From Epinephelus fuscoguttatus (lineage: Eukaryota; Chordata; Actinopteri; Perciformes; Serranidae), in contig NC_064775.1 of the NCBI RefSeq assembly GCF_011397635.1, forward strand, positions 19,264,954 to 19,328,953: a stretch of 64,000 nt of DNA, in the 5' to 3' direction. Made by a program: the position numbers and the translations under genes. The notes under the pieces were generated by a model. It did no database searches. It was given only the letters and a program-made list of their open reading frames with translations, and had not been told where the DNA came from. How positions within the stretch are numbered: position 1 is the first letter of the stretch; each line of letters opens with the position of its first letter. This document shows positions 1 through 12,246 of this stretch, one piece after another.

Positions 1-249
1 TACATGCTCTAATGGTTAAAAAACACTTTATTTTCCTCATACTATCTGTGCTGGAACACCTGTATTCACCCTCTGTCTGAAATGCTTTGGTTTAGGTCCT
101 GTCTCTTAAAGACCTCCTCCCGAAAAGCCCAGTTTGTTCTGATTGTTCACCATCTTCAGGTCTTCCATGTCTCCGTGTCTCTGCACCACCATTGCAGCAT
201 GACTCCAAGGGAGAATAGCGGCACTTTTTACTGTGAAAAATCACCGCTG

Positions 250-1065
250 AAAGCTTTTTAACATGACCAGAAATGTTCCAGCAGGAATCTGATCTTAAAT
301 CTATGAGAAATTAACATCAGCAATCAAGTTTACATCTTTCCCTGATGGTATCATGTAGCTACATGTAGCGATGTAAAAAAAACAAAACATGGATAAGAAC
401 TTAAAAACACAGCCAGACACATTCCAGCAGGAGTATGATCCAAAATCGGGGCAATATTAATAACATTGTCAGCCAAGATTCATCTACAGGTTTCCCTGAC
501 ATTAGCATGTAGCTACATGTAGCAGTGTACTTGCAGCCAGAGAATAACTGTTTATAGCTGCAATTTCTCTCATTAGAAATCACCAATAAAAGCTACAAAA
601 CACAACCAGACATTTTCTAGCAGTGAAAGTGGAAGCAGGAAGAAATGAACAACATGAGCAACCAAGATTATATGTTTTACTGATGTTAGCATGAAGCTAC
701 GTGCAACAGTGCACTTGTAGCCGGGGAAAGAATGTGTATACTATATTACGTGAAAAAACACCAACAAAGCTTCTTAGTACAACCAGACATGTTCCAGCAG
801 GAACATGATCCAAAAGATATTAACAACGTTGGCAACCAACCAAGATTAGCCTACATGTTTCCCTGACTTTAGCATGTAGCTACATGTAGTATTGTACTTG
901 CAGACATAAAATATTTGTGTATAGCGGCAATAAAAGCTTTAAAACACAACCAGACATTTTCTAACAGGGATATGATCTGAAATCATGAAGAAATTAACAA
1001 CATCAGCAGCCAAGATTATACATTTCCCCGACTTTAGCATGTAGCTACGTGTAGCAGTGTACACT
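250..1065. repeat. diverged tandem repeat, unit about 155-185 bp
   Basis: At least four diverged head-to-tail units lie in a calcrl intron. Each contains an ACCAGACA-TTCYAGCAGG block, then a segment ending in TTCCCTGAC-TTAGCATG, then the near-palindrome GTAGCTACATGTAGC. That palindrome recurs near 355, 509, 694, 869 and 1039. No open coding frame is shared between units. Confidence 0.75.
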
Positions 1066-1431
1066 AAGTAATGTAAACACTTGCAGTAGCGTGCCTGGAG
1101 CAGATGACCATATAAAGAAATCTGTAAAGATCTGAAGTCAGCTTTTAGCCAATGTGTAAAGAACAATCAGAAACAGAGTATTCAAAATGGACGGAGGTTA
1201 TTACTCACAGAGATTACTTTTACATACATTTACCTCGTTAATGAAAACTTCAGCCACGTTTAATTGGAACATCCTACACTGTAATATTGTATATGACAGA
1301 AAATAAGGGAAAAGGTTAATAGGTCCCCTTTAAATATCATCTAAAGACTGGGAATTTAGCTTTAAACACAGGGAAACGGCACTCAAGTTGCTTTAAGTTG
1401 GTAAATTTGACATTGAATTTTAGAAATTTAC

Positions 1432-4400
1432 CTTGAGGATCAAAATCATGATAGTAGTCTGGACAGCTCTGCTCTGTTTGTCCAGGTTCAGTTTCATCCC
1501 AGCACAGCCACCCATCCCACGTTGCGTTGCAAACTGGCCCTGCAGACAACAAAGGACACACAGTGATATGCTGAAGTGATTTCATATGGTTAGTAGTGAC
1601 ATCAAGTCACCAAAGGCTTTTTGAGATCAGCTCCTCACCTATTGTTTTTGTTTTGTGGTGTGATTCTTTTATAATCCTTTGGAAACATTCGTACTGGGCT
1701 GTGGCGATTTGGTTCCCTGTCGACTGATGTTCACTCCGATGGTTTAGATGCTCCTGGTAACCCTCCTCAGAGTTTGCCACCACCAGCAGCTTTAAAGAGA
1801 TTATTGGGATTTAGCATGCAAACCCACACAGGTGTACAGAAAAATAGTGTTAAGCAAAAGCTTACAAATGAAACATTAAGATAAAATATATGATATAGAT
1901 CAATTGTAATGCAATAAAAAAAAGTCACAAGCTGTACTGGTTTGTCTTCTGTGGCTCTGTGGGGGCTAAAATCACTCTCAGGTTGCATTATGGGAAGTAT
2001 AAGATCAAGATCGACCCATATCTGCACCTAGTTAGTATATCTCAGCGTCTGCTGCTTCAATTTTGGCCATTCTTTTTTAATCTGTCTCTCACAACACCCA
2101 CAACTTTATGGAAGTGCAATACTAAATCACTTCTGTAGTGCCCCTTTAAGGAGCGCCCCAAGAGCATGGGCGGATTATGAGACAATGGGCCTGTGGGTAC
2201 ATATGCAAAGGGTCCCACCACTCAGCAAAACACACAGGTGGTTTTGGTTGTTTTGTGTTTCTTTGTAGTCATTTTGCATCTTTTTGTGGTTTTGTGTATC
2301 TTTACAGTCATTCTGTGGTGTCCATGTAGTTGTTTATGTCATTTTATGGTCATTTGGGTCTCTCTGTGGTAATTTAGTGTGTCTTTAAGGTAATTTTATG
2401 TCGTTTTTGGTCATTTTGTGTCTCTTTGTAGGTGTTTTGTGTCTCTTTGCGGTTGGTTTGCCTGTTTTTTGTAGTTCTATTGTACACTGGCTCCCCCCTC
2501 TACTGGAATTTTTGGGTAATTAATACTCCTCTAATCACAAGTACGTATTCACAGCTGAGAAAAACGTAAACATAGCTGGCCAATCAGGACATGCCTAACT
2601 GAATATGTGTGGATCCCACAGTATATAAGGAGGCAGATTCCTGCCATCAGAAATCCTTTTTCTCTTTAATGAATTGCACACTAACCTCCAGCCAGTCAGG
2701 ATCAATGTGGCTGTGTCAATGTTATGTTGCAACAGAGTGTTCATGCATCAGACTCCACCCACTGTATCTATAGAGTCCAGTAGAGGGCAGAGCCTGTGTA
2801 AGATAGAACGAAGGCACAATATTGTAACCCTAGTCCTATTAGCACATGCAGTGACCACTATCTTGGGTCCCTGTTACTCCTATGTTGCTTGCTGTAGAGG
2901 GTTTAGGATGTCTGATGGCAGCCTCCTTATATGCTGTGGGGTCTGCACATGTTCAGATAGGCACGTCATGATTGTCTGGCCATGTGTATGCTTTTCTCAG
3001 TGTGAATGTGTGCTCATGATTGAAGGAAAATTACCCTGAGTCCAGTAGATGGCTCTGCCTGTGCTAACAGAATTAGGGTTACAATATCGTAACCTTTGTT
3101 ATCATGTGTCTCTTTTTAGTTTTGCATCTCTTTGTGGACTTTTTTATGTCTCTTTGTCTCTTCCTGTTTATTGTGTGTCAGTTTTGGTGACATTTTGCAG
3201 ATAAAGGTCGGGGGGGGGCCCTGGCACTATGGGCCCCTGAGCCTGTGTCCAGTAGCGTGTTGAGTCATCCATCTATGATTAGGAGGATTAAAGTACTCAG
3301 TCAATCACAGAGTTTTAAATGACAGGAAGTGACTGGGTGCTGCTTTTTAGAAACAAAGAACTTCAGTTATGCTGAAAAATATTCTAAAAACTGGAGATTA
3401 CACAGAGCTTTAGTTCTGGGGTTATATTTTATCAAATGTGCATGGCCAAAAAAAACCCCAGAACCAAATAGAATTATAGCTGCTGCGCAGCGACGGGTCG
3501 GGTCCGGACATTTTTAGGCAATTCTGAGCAACAAGCAGAAGAATTGGAAGACATTGAGTAACACAATCTGCCTTTTGCATCAGCTGAGGCTTGAACTCAT
3601 AACCTCTGAGACTAAGGATCAATTTCTATCTCACTGAGCTAATTAGTCAGAGACAACTCATGTGTAGCTTCACAAATTGACTAAGCCAGACGTGCAGGTT
3701 TCGCAGTCGTCCATGCATGGAAAAGCAGATTTCAAACCACTGTAAAAAATTCAGTTATCGAAACAAAAATCTGAAAATGCACATATTGCATCTAGACAGC
3801 ATGGAGATGTTGGTAATTTATTTTAACAATGATTGATTTGCTTCATAAGTGAAAAACTGATGTTTAACTAGTTGAGCTATGTGCAAAGTGAGAAGCCTCA
3901 GATGGTTTCACACTGAAGTATTGACACTGGATCTTTGTGCAAAGTTTGGTTTATTTTCAAGCATGAGAAGGCAGATTTTCTAGCAGGATTAAGACTTGTA
4001 GATGCTGAACATCGATGAGTCAGGCTCAGGCAATTTTAAGCAATAAGCTGGAGCACAGGAAGATGGTTACATTACAATGTGGATTCTGCACTAGGCTCGA
4101 ATCCATAACCTCTGGAACCTAAGACAGTCATCTACCACTCTGAGCTAATTGGCAAGTAGCAACTCAACAGTGGCTTCACAAACTGAGTAAGCCATTCACT
4201 GTTGTGTAGGAAAGCAGCCATCCGTGCATGGAAAGGCAGATTTGAAACCACTGTAAAAAAATTCAGTTATTAAGACAAAAATCTGAAAATACACATATTG
4301 CATCTAGACAGCATGGAGATGTTGGTAATTTGTTTGTAACAATGATTGATTTGCTCCAGAAGTGAAAAACTGATGTTTAAAATCACCATTTTTACACTGA

Positions 4401-5302
4401 CTCCAATTGTTCACATTAGAGCAAAATTCAAAATGCTGTCAAAAATTCAGTTTTTGAGATAAAATTCTGAAATTTGCCACACATCAATTACCATGACTGT
4501 AGAATTTTGTCTTTTTTTCATGAACATTGAAGATTTATTTAGCAAGAATTTGCATGTATATGTTTACAGTACTGTTTACAGTCAAACATTTTGATGCGTT
4601 GTAGGCTCAATTTTTGATAAATCAAAAATCTGAGAAACGTAGTTTGTGTAGGACAGTCTGAAGATGCTCTGTAGCAAGTTTGGTGTCAATTGAGCAAAAA
4701 TTGCAGAAGGAGATAGGTTTAAGAAGTTTTACAGTTTTTGAAAAAAAACAGAGTGATGAACTTCATAATTTTTAATAGGTTTAAATGAACTAAAGTTTCT
4801 TCAGTATTGGAGCTACAGTTTGATGAAAGTTGTGAAGTTGTAGCATGTATGGTTGATTTGTTATGAATTTTCAAAGTTTTGAACTTTAGACACTTGCTGT
4901 AGCGCCACCATCAGGACTATTGGCTTGAGTTTACAGCTGAGGATATCTGGCATGAGACTGGACCTTTGTGCAAAGTTTGGTGAGTTTTCACCCATGGGAA
5001 GTATGATTTCCTCGGAAGAAGAAGAAGAAGAATACCTAGGATTACAATAGTGTCCTGGCGGCTTAGCTGCCCGGACCCTAATAACTCTAACAACTTGCTT
5101 CAAATTTGAATGGATGATCTAAAATGCAATGGTTAAGTTATAAAAACAGACAAGACAAACACGAGAGGGTGACAAATTTGCCAAAATAGTATATTTCAGG
5201 CTAAAGTCCACACAGGTCAGATAAAACATCTACCTTATTGAAGGCACACAGGACCAGGAGATACACTAAGCCGTTTCCATCCATCTGTGCTCTGATCACC
5301 AT
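1432..5302 (-). CDS. calcrl: calcitonin receptor-like receptor, 5' coding part (partial)
   Basis: Class B G-protein-coupled receptor that pairs with RAMP proteins at the plasma membrane to bind CGRP or adrenomedullin; only the N-terminal ectodomain is present. Coding exons on the minus strand are 5302-5234 (69 nt, ATG at 5302), 1789-1639 (151 nt) and 1539-1432 (108 nt). All have GT-AG borders and compatible phases. Exon 1 and the start of exon 2 give a hydrophobic signal peptide ([10 protein letters not shown], then LLVVAN). Exon 2 ends with the hormone-receptor-domain segment AQYECFQRI. Exon 3 carries the hallmark [11 protein letters not shown] and [11 protein letters not shown]. The next exons, with the remaining ectodomain cysteines and the seven membrane helices, lie beyond the left edge. 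The conserved [11 protein letters not shown] block could in principle be the calcitonin receptor, but the CALCRL-ZSWIM2-FAM171B neighbourhood favours calcrl. Confidence 0.9.
2230..3195. repeat. degenerate TTTTGTGTCTCTTTGTGG minisatellite, split by an inverted-repeat insert
   Basis: Short degenerate units related to TTTTGTGTCTCTTTGT and GGTCATTTTG run from about 2230 to 2480 and resume from about 3098 to 3195. The roughly 600 bp between them is unrelated and contains a long inverted repeat, listed separately. A related array in the opposite sense (ACCACAAAGAGAC units) lies at 36355-36450. Confidence 0.6.
2545..3096. repeat. foldback / MITE-like inverted-repeat insert
   Basis: The left arm, 2545-2656, is the imperfect reverse complement of 2904-3008; for example CCCACAGTATATAAGGAGG on the left matches CCTCCTTATATGCTGTGGG on the right. 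A second inverted pair, 2817-2850 against 3060-3095, has the core ATATTGTAACCCTA and interleaves with the first. A short direct repeat beginning GAGTCCAGTAGA occurs near 2776 and 3037. The ends are not defined and no transposase reading frame is visible. Confidence 0.6.
3515..4400. repeat. two diverged tandem copies of a ~515-bp unit
   Basis: Positions about 3515-4027 and 4028-4400 onward repeat the same order of blocks: AGGCAATTYTRAGCAA, a CATAACCTCTG segment, CTGAGCTAATT, CATGGAAARGCAGATTT, and then CAGCATGGAGATGTTGGTAA. The second copy grades into AT-rich sequence ending at about 5085 with a GAA-rich tract (5014-5030) followed by GGCGGCTTAGCTGCCCGGAC. That GAA-rich ending is typical of a dispersed fish repeat, so the block may be one rearranged transposon. 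Confidence 0.6.
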
Positions 5303-6338
5303 GGACTTTGCAATCAGTTTCTGCACAAGAAAACAATATAAGTGTTGCAATTATTTTAAACAATGTGACATTTTCAGTTATCCAAAGCCATGTAAACAAG
5401 CAAAACTATATCTCCAAACTCATGTTTTTAATTTGGAAAGGCAGGTCTCCTCAATTTGGACATTAAGGTGACAGATGTGACCCTCTGCTTCCTCTGTTCC
5501 CCACAGCTTCCTTCCTGCATGCTTATTATGCATGTTGAGCAAGTTTAACTAAGGTTTTGCCAAAAGACATTAATGTGGCAAATGAAGTACGAGCATGTGG
5601 CATTTACTGCACATACAGTATACTAAATGCTGGATTTGCTGTATGTGGGTACGATACTTGTAGAGGATACAGATACAGCTGGAAGAGGAGAATCTCATTT
5701 TATCATATCATCTAAGCCAGAACAGATGAGCAGAACATGTCTGAGTGTATCTTTTTCAGACTATATATATAGGTAATGACTAAATTCTCATGTTTAATAT
5801 TCCTTCAGCTGCAGCAGATAGATTGTGCTTCAGTAGAAGAGATGTGACTATCACTGTGACAGCACTGGATATGATGACTGAAATAATGGAGGTAAAAATA
5901 GTTAAAGCAGTGACAGTTAGTAGTGATAGAGGTTTTGTTTTCACCAATATTTTCAGTGATGTTGTTTGAATTGAACTGTATTTGAGTACTTTCTAACCAG
6001 AGACAAAAATGCCCTGTGACTCTTTCTCTCATGTAGTTGCTGCACAGAATATAGAGTCACAATTAATGTTTTATTTTGGGAAAAAGACTGATTCATAATA
6101 AGCTCAACCCTTGTCAGTAACTGTTATTAATAAGTGCAGTCACCTGTGATGATCTATAATTCCAAAAACAATGAGCCTTACTGGAAAGTTTCATGATACA
6201 GATCAGACTGGCGAGCTACTTATCCTCTTTTAACACACATAATACATTTTTAAAATTGAGTTTGTGGTCTGAAATCATCTCTATCTCTAAAAAGAATCCA
6301 CTGGCTCAACTTTTTCTAACCTTTCTAACAACACCAAC

Positions 6339-6339
<1 letters not shown>

Positions 6340-6406
<67 letters not shown>

Positions 6407-6489
6407 CTTTATAAAGGACACAGAGGAAGGTCCATGGCATACCACATAAAAACAATCATCTATGTACAAAAAAATATATAATAAATACA

Positions 6490-6580
<91 letters not shown>
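6340..6580. repeat. compound microsatellite: (AAT)n, (CA)n, (TA)n
   Basis: A pure (ATA)n tract spans about 6340-6404. It is followed by (CA)n at 6492-6520 and (TA)n to about 6575. The open frames of poly-Ile, poly-Leu or Tyr-Ile across it are artefacts of the repeat. It lies in the first calcrl intron. Confidence 0.95.
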
Positions 6581-7439
6581 CAAGAAATACCGAACACTAC
6601 ACTATGCAAGTTCATATAAAAAAGACAAAATTCTATAAACTACACCCACACTGGAGAGCCAGTGGCCCCACAGTCTAGATGAAAACCTGACTGAGCTCAG
6701 CTCGGGGATGGCCAAGGCATGGAAGATACCATTTTCTGAGATAGAGAGCCAGCACATTAATCAACATATAAGATTTTATATTAGAGCAGAAGCAGTCTCA
6801 TGCCATCGTTATAGGCCAGATTAACTCTTTGTGTGCTGCTCTTCTGAAAGGAGCGCCACATGTGGGCAGTATACAGTGGTGTACAAAATTCTCTATAAAG
6901 AGTGATTGTCACATTAACTGAACACATGCTAAAGCAAGCTTGTGACACTGACTGTGGATATCTTTATCATCAAATATATTGACATTGACAATATATTAAG
7001 AGCAATACCAGAAAAGAAGAATTCAGGAATTACTAATTTGCTGTCTTCTTTACTTCTAACAATCATAATCTTCAACAGCTGTTGTAGGCTGGCACTATAT
7101 GAGCAGAAGATTAACTCAATCAGTTTAATACACCAACATGATTTGACCTTGTAAGTTAAACCAACTTAATATTTATCCAAAAGCTGTGGTGACACTTAAT
7201 GGTCAAAATATTTCATTTACAACTTTTTTACAAAATTCCAACTTATTTATTTTAATGCCATCCTACTCAAAAATTTTTTTTTTGATTTTACCAGCTTCTT
7301 AAAATAATAACAGACTAAAACATGCTAATATAACAAACATATTTCTAATGCTGAAAAACATCTTTATTTTAAGCGTTCCACAAAGTGTAGGCACTCTCAC
7401 AACTTTTATTTTATTATTTTTTATTTTATTTCATTTTGT

Positions 7440-7615
7440 TTTATTTTGCTTATTTGACTCATTCTCATGTGTAGCTCCTTTTGGCCCAATATTGTATACC
7501 TTTTAAACTGTTTTTAAATTGTTTTGATCCTTTTTACTATTGTAAAGCACTTATAATGTTGTTTTTTAAATGTGCTATATAAATAAAGTTTGTTATTATT
7601 ATTATTTGTATTATT
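7440..7615 (+). repeat. LINE 3' tail, L2-like
   Basis: The segment ends TGCTATATAAATAAAG followed by a (TTA)n tail, preceded by ATTGTAAAGCACTTATAATG. This is the usual 3' end of L2-type fish LINEs, known from the family. Only the terminal ~175 bp is recognisable, so this is a 5'-truncated copy. Confidence 0.55.
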
Positions 7616-8732
7616 AAAACAGTCAGTATAGAAAATAGCATCTATCATGATACTGTTAAAGTGAGTAAATATGTTAGATAGTTAACTGGATGTTTTAAAT
7701 GTTTTGAAAGGTTAAATGTTATTATAATTTAATATTTAATGAAAGTTTTCTATAGATGCAGGTAAATATCATGGACCTCTGTCCGCAGTCTTTATAGCCT
7801 AAGCTAGTTTGCAACATCCGCCCCTTTAGGCCTTTATACAAATACACACTAGCTCCAAAAGAGGTTCTGACGAAGTGGTAGGCATTTATGGACACATTTA
7901 ATATTTGCAAATTGGTTTAACATATTTAACCTACTTAGTTCCACAATAATATGGCAGTGCCTTATCTGCTTCACAGTCTCTGATAAGAGTATGATGAGCA
8001 TTTCATTCCTGGTACATCATCATCATATTTCAAATCTACAATTTCCTGTCAATCACAACATCTTTCCATCTTTGTCCTCTCAGTCCTGCTACAAAATGAG
8101 AGCAACCAATCTCTAAAATCCTGGGCTACACATCTGGAGTAACAAAGAGCTTATGATATATTGACATAGACAGACTTTATTAATTTCCAACTCCCATGAC
8201 TGCTAATTCAGGGAATATTTGACACTTTATAAGATTAATATATTCTTGAACACACCCAAAAGACTCTCTAATGGCCTAATAACCATTAGACACCTAATAA
8301 CTCAAAGTGAAGTTACTCCCTTGTTGCGTGGGATGTCTATGCCAGAACACTGATCCATGTGAAGTAGTCTTTATTAGCTCCATTTCACCACTTTATATAA
8401 CCTTGATATAATGTGTTTAAATAATCCAGCTACACACTGGGTCAGCTCCTATCATCTCTGTTTATGTGTTTTGTGGTAAACATGGATTTGCTCTCTGTTT
8501 AATACTAATTTAGGGCAATAAACTGATTTTTGTTTTGTCTTTCTACGACTTAAACCTTCACCACAATCCCCGCTTTCCATACATGCAGCATATAGCCTCA
8601 AGTATAACATTTCTAGTTCAATTTGACATTTAATAAATTAACTTTTGACCTGTTCCCAGCAGTGTAACCACAGTGCCTGAACAGTGATAACAATCAACAT
8701 GCAGAAAAACTGTAACTATTAAAGAAACTTAC

Positions 8733-8900
8733 CTTTTCAGGTGCAGAAAAAAATTAAAAACACAGTGTTTGCTACTTCTTGAAGAGGAATCCTTCAGTTT
8801 TAGAGTTTACCTTTGCAGAGAAAGAAAATTTCTACAAGAGTAGTCCTTCAGCGTGTGTGTTTCGCAGCAGAGTCAGAAGCAACACTGAGCTGTCCTGATA
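8733..8900 (-). other. calcrl: possible 5' noncoding exon / promoter region of calcrl
   Basis: On the minus strand a perfect GTAAGT donor follows position 8733, and a second GTAAAC donor follows 8811. Both lie upstream of the calcrl coding exon, whose own acceptor at 5321-5322 precedes the ATG by only 18 nt, so an upstream noncoding exon is required. The 5' limit near 8900 is a guess; transcript evidence was not available. If correct, calcrl and zswim2 start about 1.6 kb apart on opposite strands. Confidence 0.35.
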
Positions 8901-9570
8901 AGAACTGACTGGGGCTGTGGATGACATCACATGCTTGCCTTTTGTGGAGGCAGCTAGAGGGACATCCCTAGTAAAACATGAATAGGCCTAGTAATGAAAA
9001 AAAGCCCTGGATCTACTAATGTGTCTTTTAATTCATGTATTAAAACCCTGGTGGAGGTGGAGCTTATTGTAAACACTTTATAAACTACTTGGTGGTTAAA
9101 TCTATAATTATACAGCATCATTGTTTAGTTAGTTATATTTTGTATTAATAATCTAAGTCTTCAAAATCAGTTAGGTCAGACTGGCATACTGTGCATATAC
9201 AGGCACATGCATTGGATGCGCAAAGATGCAGAATCACAGTAGCAATATACTGGTATTGTATGCTGCACAGTGTAATTTGTAAAACTGAGACAGATGCTAA
9301 AATTTATCCAGTCACAGTCAACAGTCTTTTGCCAGCTTTATGTTCTGTAATGGAATAAAATGGACACCTGATTGTTACACATTTCTGTCAAATTTGTCCA
9401 TGCATTTGCTGCCACCCACTGGTGGAAATAAGAAAATGCACAGGGGATGCTGATGCTGTTGTACTTTCTTTCTTTTTTTTTTTTTAAACTCAAAGTGCTT
9501 TACATAATAAAATGAGAAAACACAGATAAAAGATGGTATAAATGGAGTAGGATTCAAATATGCAATCACT

Positions 9571-9634
<64 letters not shown>

Positions 9635-10490
9635 TACGAATTAAGTTTGATACCAATTAAGTACAAAAAAAATACACAAATGTAAGCCAAAAAAGAAGGA
9701 TTATTTTTTTAAAAAGAAGGTTTTAAGATTTAGTTTGAAGCTATCTACTGAATCAGAGTCTAAGTTTAAATTAAAAGCAACATTTTAAAATGAATTCTAA
9801 AATGAACAGTCAGCCAATGAAGAGCCTTTAAAACCGAAGTCATGTGTTCTCAATGTTTAGTCTTGGTGAGTAGACGTGCTGCTACATTTTGGATCATCTG
9901 AAGTTTATCTAAAGATTTCTTTGAGAGGCCTGAGAGCAAGTATTCAAGTCTACTTGAGATAAAAGCACGAACAAGCTTTTTGGTGACTTTTTTAGATCAA
10001 ATTAAAAGGTTGCACATAGCAATATTTCTAAGATGGAAAATTGCTTTTGTGGTGATGTTTCTTACTTGGGGATGAAAAAACAGGTTACATAGGTCAATGC
10101 TGATAAGCCAGCAAAAAGTAATTTTCAGTTGTTATACTTTTAGGATATTCAGATACACCTAATAAAGGTACTGAAAATAATTTGGTAAACAGACTATCTA
10201 AAATTAGATTACATTAGAAAATCACATGTTTTACAGTCCAGGATCAAATAATCCATTTTACTTTTGTGCTGGTTTTACAAAGTAACATCAATAATGATTT
10301 AAATAACAATACGTTGTTGTTGTTTTTTTTTGTTTTGTTTTGTTTTTTTTTTACAATAATATTAATATAATACACGATATAATAAATAGAATATTTAGTG
10401 TAGCTGCTGAAGAATCCACACTAAATAATTTATCACTATGTCACTGCTGTCAATCTGAAAGTACATAACTGACCAATCACGAAGAGCTTC
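8900..10490. other. calcrl-zswim2 divergent intergenic region
   Basis: No gene is supported here. The stretch holds a (CA)n microsatellite at 9573-9631, a weak match to a dispersed repeat containing CTCAAAGTGCTTTACATAA near 9488, and a T-rich tract at 10313-10350. The sequence becomes less AT-rich only near 10490, where the zswim2 5' region begins. Confidence 0.6.
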
Positions 10491-10499
10491 TATCGTTTA

Positions 10500-10619
10500 G
10501 CAATGGCGCCCTCTGCCGGTCAAAAGCCCCTTAGCAACAGCCAGGTTACCATGGACACCGCAGCGTCCTTGGTACCCTGCTGTTATATCCGGTCTTCGGG
10601 AGTTTATCGACAAAGACAG
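10500..10619 (+). other. zswim2: probable 5' noncoding exon of zswim2
   Basis: A locally GC-richer segment ends in the donor ACAG|GTACTT after 10619. The only ATG frame across it (at 10551) would meet TAA at once when joined to the acceptor at 12239, so I read this as 5' UTR, and the start codon as the ATG at 12247. The upstream limit is not defined by the sequence. Confidence 0.45.
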
Positions 10620-11654
10620 GTACTTTTTATACCCTTTTAAGATGTGTACACCTCCTTAGACGAGTTTATTAGTTAAACTTGAAGTGTTGACGTTTGTTTT
10701 AACGTATCCCAATATATATCGAGTTCTCAATCCGCTGTATCAACCGGAAGTACTGAAAAATGTTTAGCCAGCAAGGCAATGTTCAATCACCCGTCGTTTA
10801 ACATAGCTGTCTTACACTGGGATAACTGAGGAGATGGTGAAACAGTTTAAATACATAGTGAGTTTTGAGCTACTTCCAGGTGCAGTAATATTCTGTAACG
10901 TTATGGCATTAGTCATAGCCTATTTGTCGTGAAAACTAATTAGCTACATGTTCAAAATAATTTATTTTCTGCTTTTTATTTGTTAGCTAGCGTACAAAGC
11001 GAAATGCAAAGTGTTTTCTGGCTACAGTTTATGAACCTGGAAGTATTTGTTTACAAGTGTATTTTTGCATGTAAACAGCTGACAAAAGGTAAAAACTGTA
11101 ATTAGCATTTTTTCTGTGAATGTTTTGTTAATAACTGTCAGGCTGGGATAAAGATAACAAGAGAAAACAATTCGTGGAACATATGATATCACACTGATTT
11201 GCTTTGCAATCTCCTGGCAGTTTTCTATTTACTCTGTAGGCCAAGGCAATTTTATTTATATTGAACATTTTATGAACAAGACAATTCAAAGTGCTTTACA
11301 TAAACTCTTAAAAATAAAAATAAGGAAGTGCAGAGGAATAAATATTATATAGTAGTGACCTAATAAAACAGCAACATGATGATCTGAATGACAATTAAAA
11401 TCCAAAGTATATTAAAATGATATGTACAGGATAATAAATAGTGAAAAGCAGTGGACAGGTTTTTCAGTCTCAGTTCAGTGCAGCGTCAGTGAGCGGTTGT
11501 AATGTAAAAGCTGTATGTGGATGGCAGAGGAGTGTTTAGAAGTCTAACAGCTGGGGGGAAAAAGCTGTAGCAGAACCTTGTGGAATGGGTTCTGATGCTG
11601 CAAAACCTTTTGCCTGATGGCAAGGTGGGAGAACTGACTGTGTGAGGGGTGGGA

Positions 11655-11980
11655 GGGGTCTTTAGAAAAAATGCAGAGGCTCTGCGTGTGAACCGCTTTC
11701 AAATATGTCTTGGATGGTGGGAAGATGATTCTCAAAAACAAATATACTAAGACAGGTATAAAATACAAGACTTAAAGTTACAGTGCAGTGTAAGAAATCA
11801 GTAAATATTTGATTTAATAAAGGTAGCATGAGGTCTCCAACAGACCTGCAGTTTTCTGGGAGTATGTTCCAGATATGTGGTGCATAAAATCTTAAAACTG
11901 CTTCCCCACTTTTAGTCTCAAAGCAGACCTGCCCCAGAAGACCTGAGAGGTCTTGATGGTTCATAGTGTAACACATTGTC
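11655..11980 (-). repeat. LINE reverse-transcriptase C-terminal relic
   Basis: Minus-strand peptide contains DLSGLLGQ, TKSGEAVLRFYAPHIWN and LPENCRS. This resembles the block (TKxGxxAFxxxAPxxWNxLPxxxRS) near the C-terminus of L2/Rex-type fish reverse transcriptases. The flanks are AT-rich and the frame is short, so this is a dead fragment in zswim2 intron 1. The clade is not certain. Confidence 0.5.
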
Positions 11981-12246
11981 AGAAATATATTTGGACCCTA
12001 AACCATTTAGTGCTTTAAAAACCAACAGTAGTATTTTGAAATTGATTATCTGTTAGAAAGGAAGCCAGTTTTTTTAGGGAAGACCTGTAAAGTTGTTACA
12101 GTAGATGAGTCTACTGAAAATAAATACACAGACACATTTTTCCAAATCCTACTGAGACATAAGCCCCTTCATCCTTGATGTGTACCCTCATTTTTATTAC
12201 CAGAGGGTCAGATGATTGATACATCTCTCTATTCTGCAGTAACAGA

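Noticed and set aside
2674-3039. 121-codon frame on the plus strand
   Set aside because: Lies entirely in an inverted-repeat insert; composition and context are non-coding.
6193-6583. Long frames of poly-Ile, poly-Leu and Tyr-Ile repeats
   Set aside because: Produced by (AAT)n, (CA)n and (TA)n microsatellites; no splice or homology support.
9375-9690. Cys-Val repeat frames on the minus strand
   Set aside because: Translation of a (CA)n tract.
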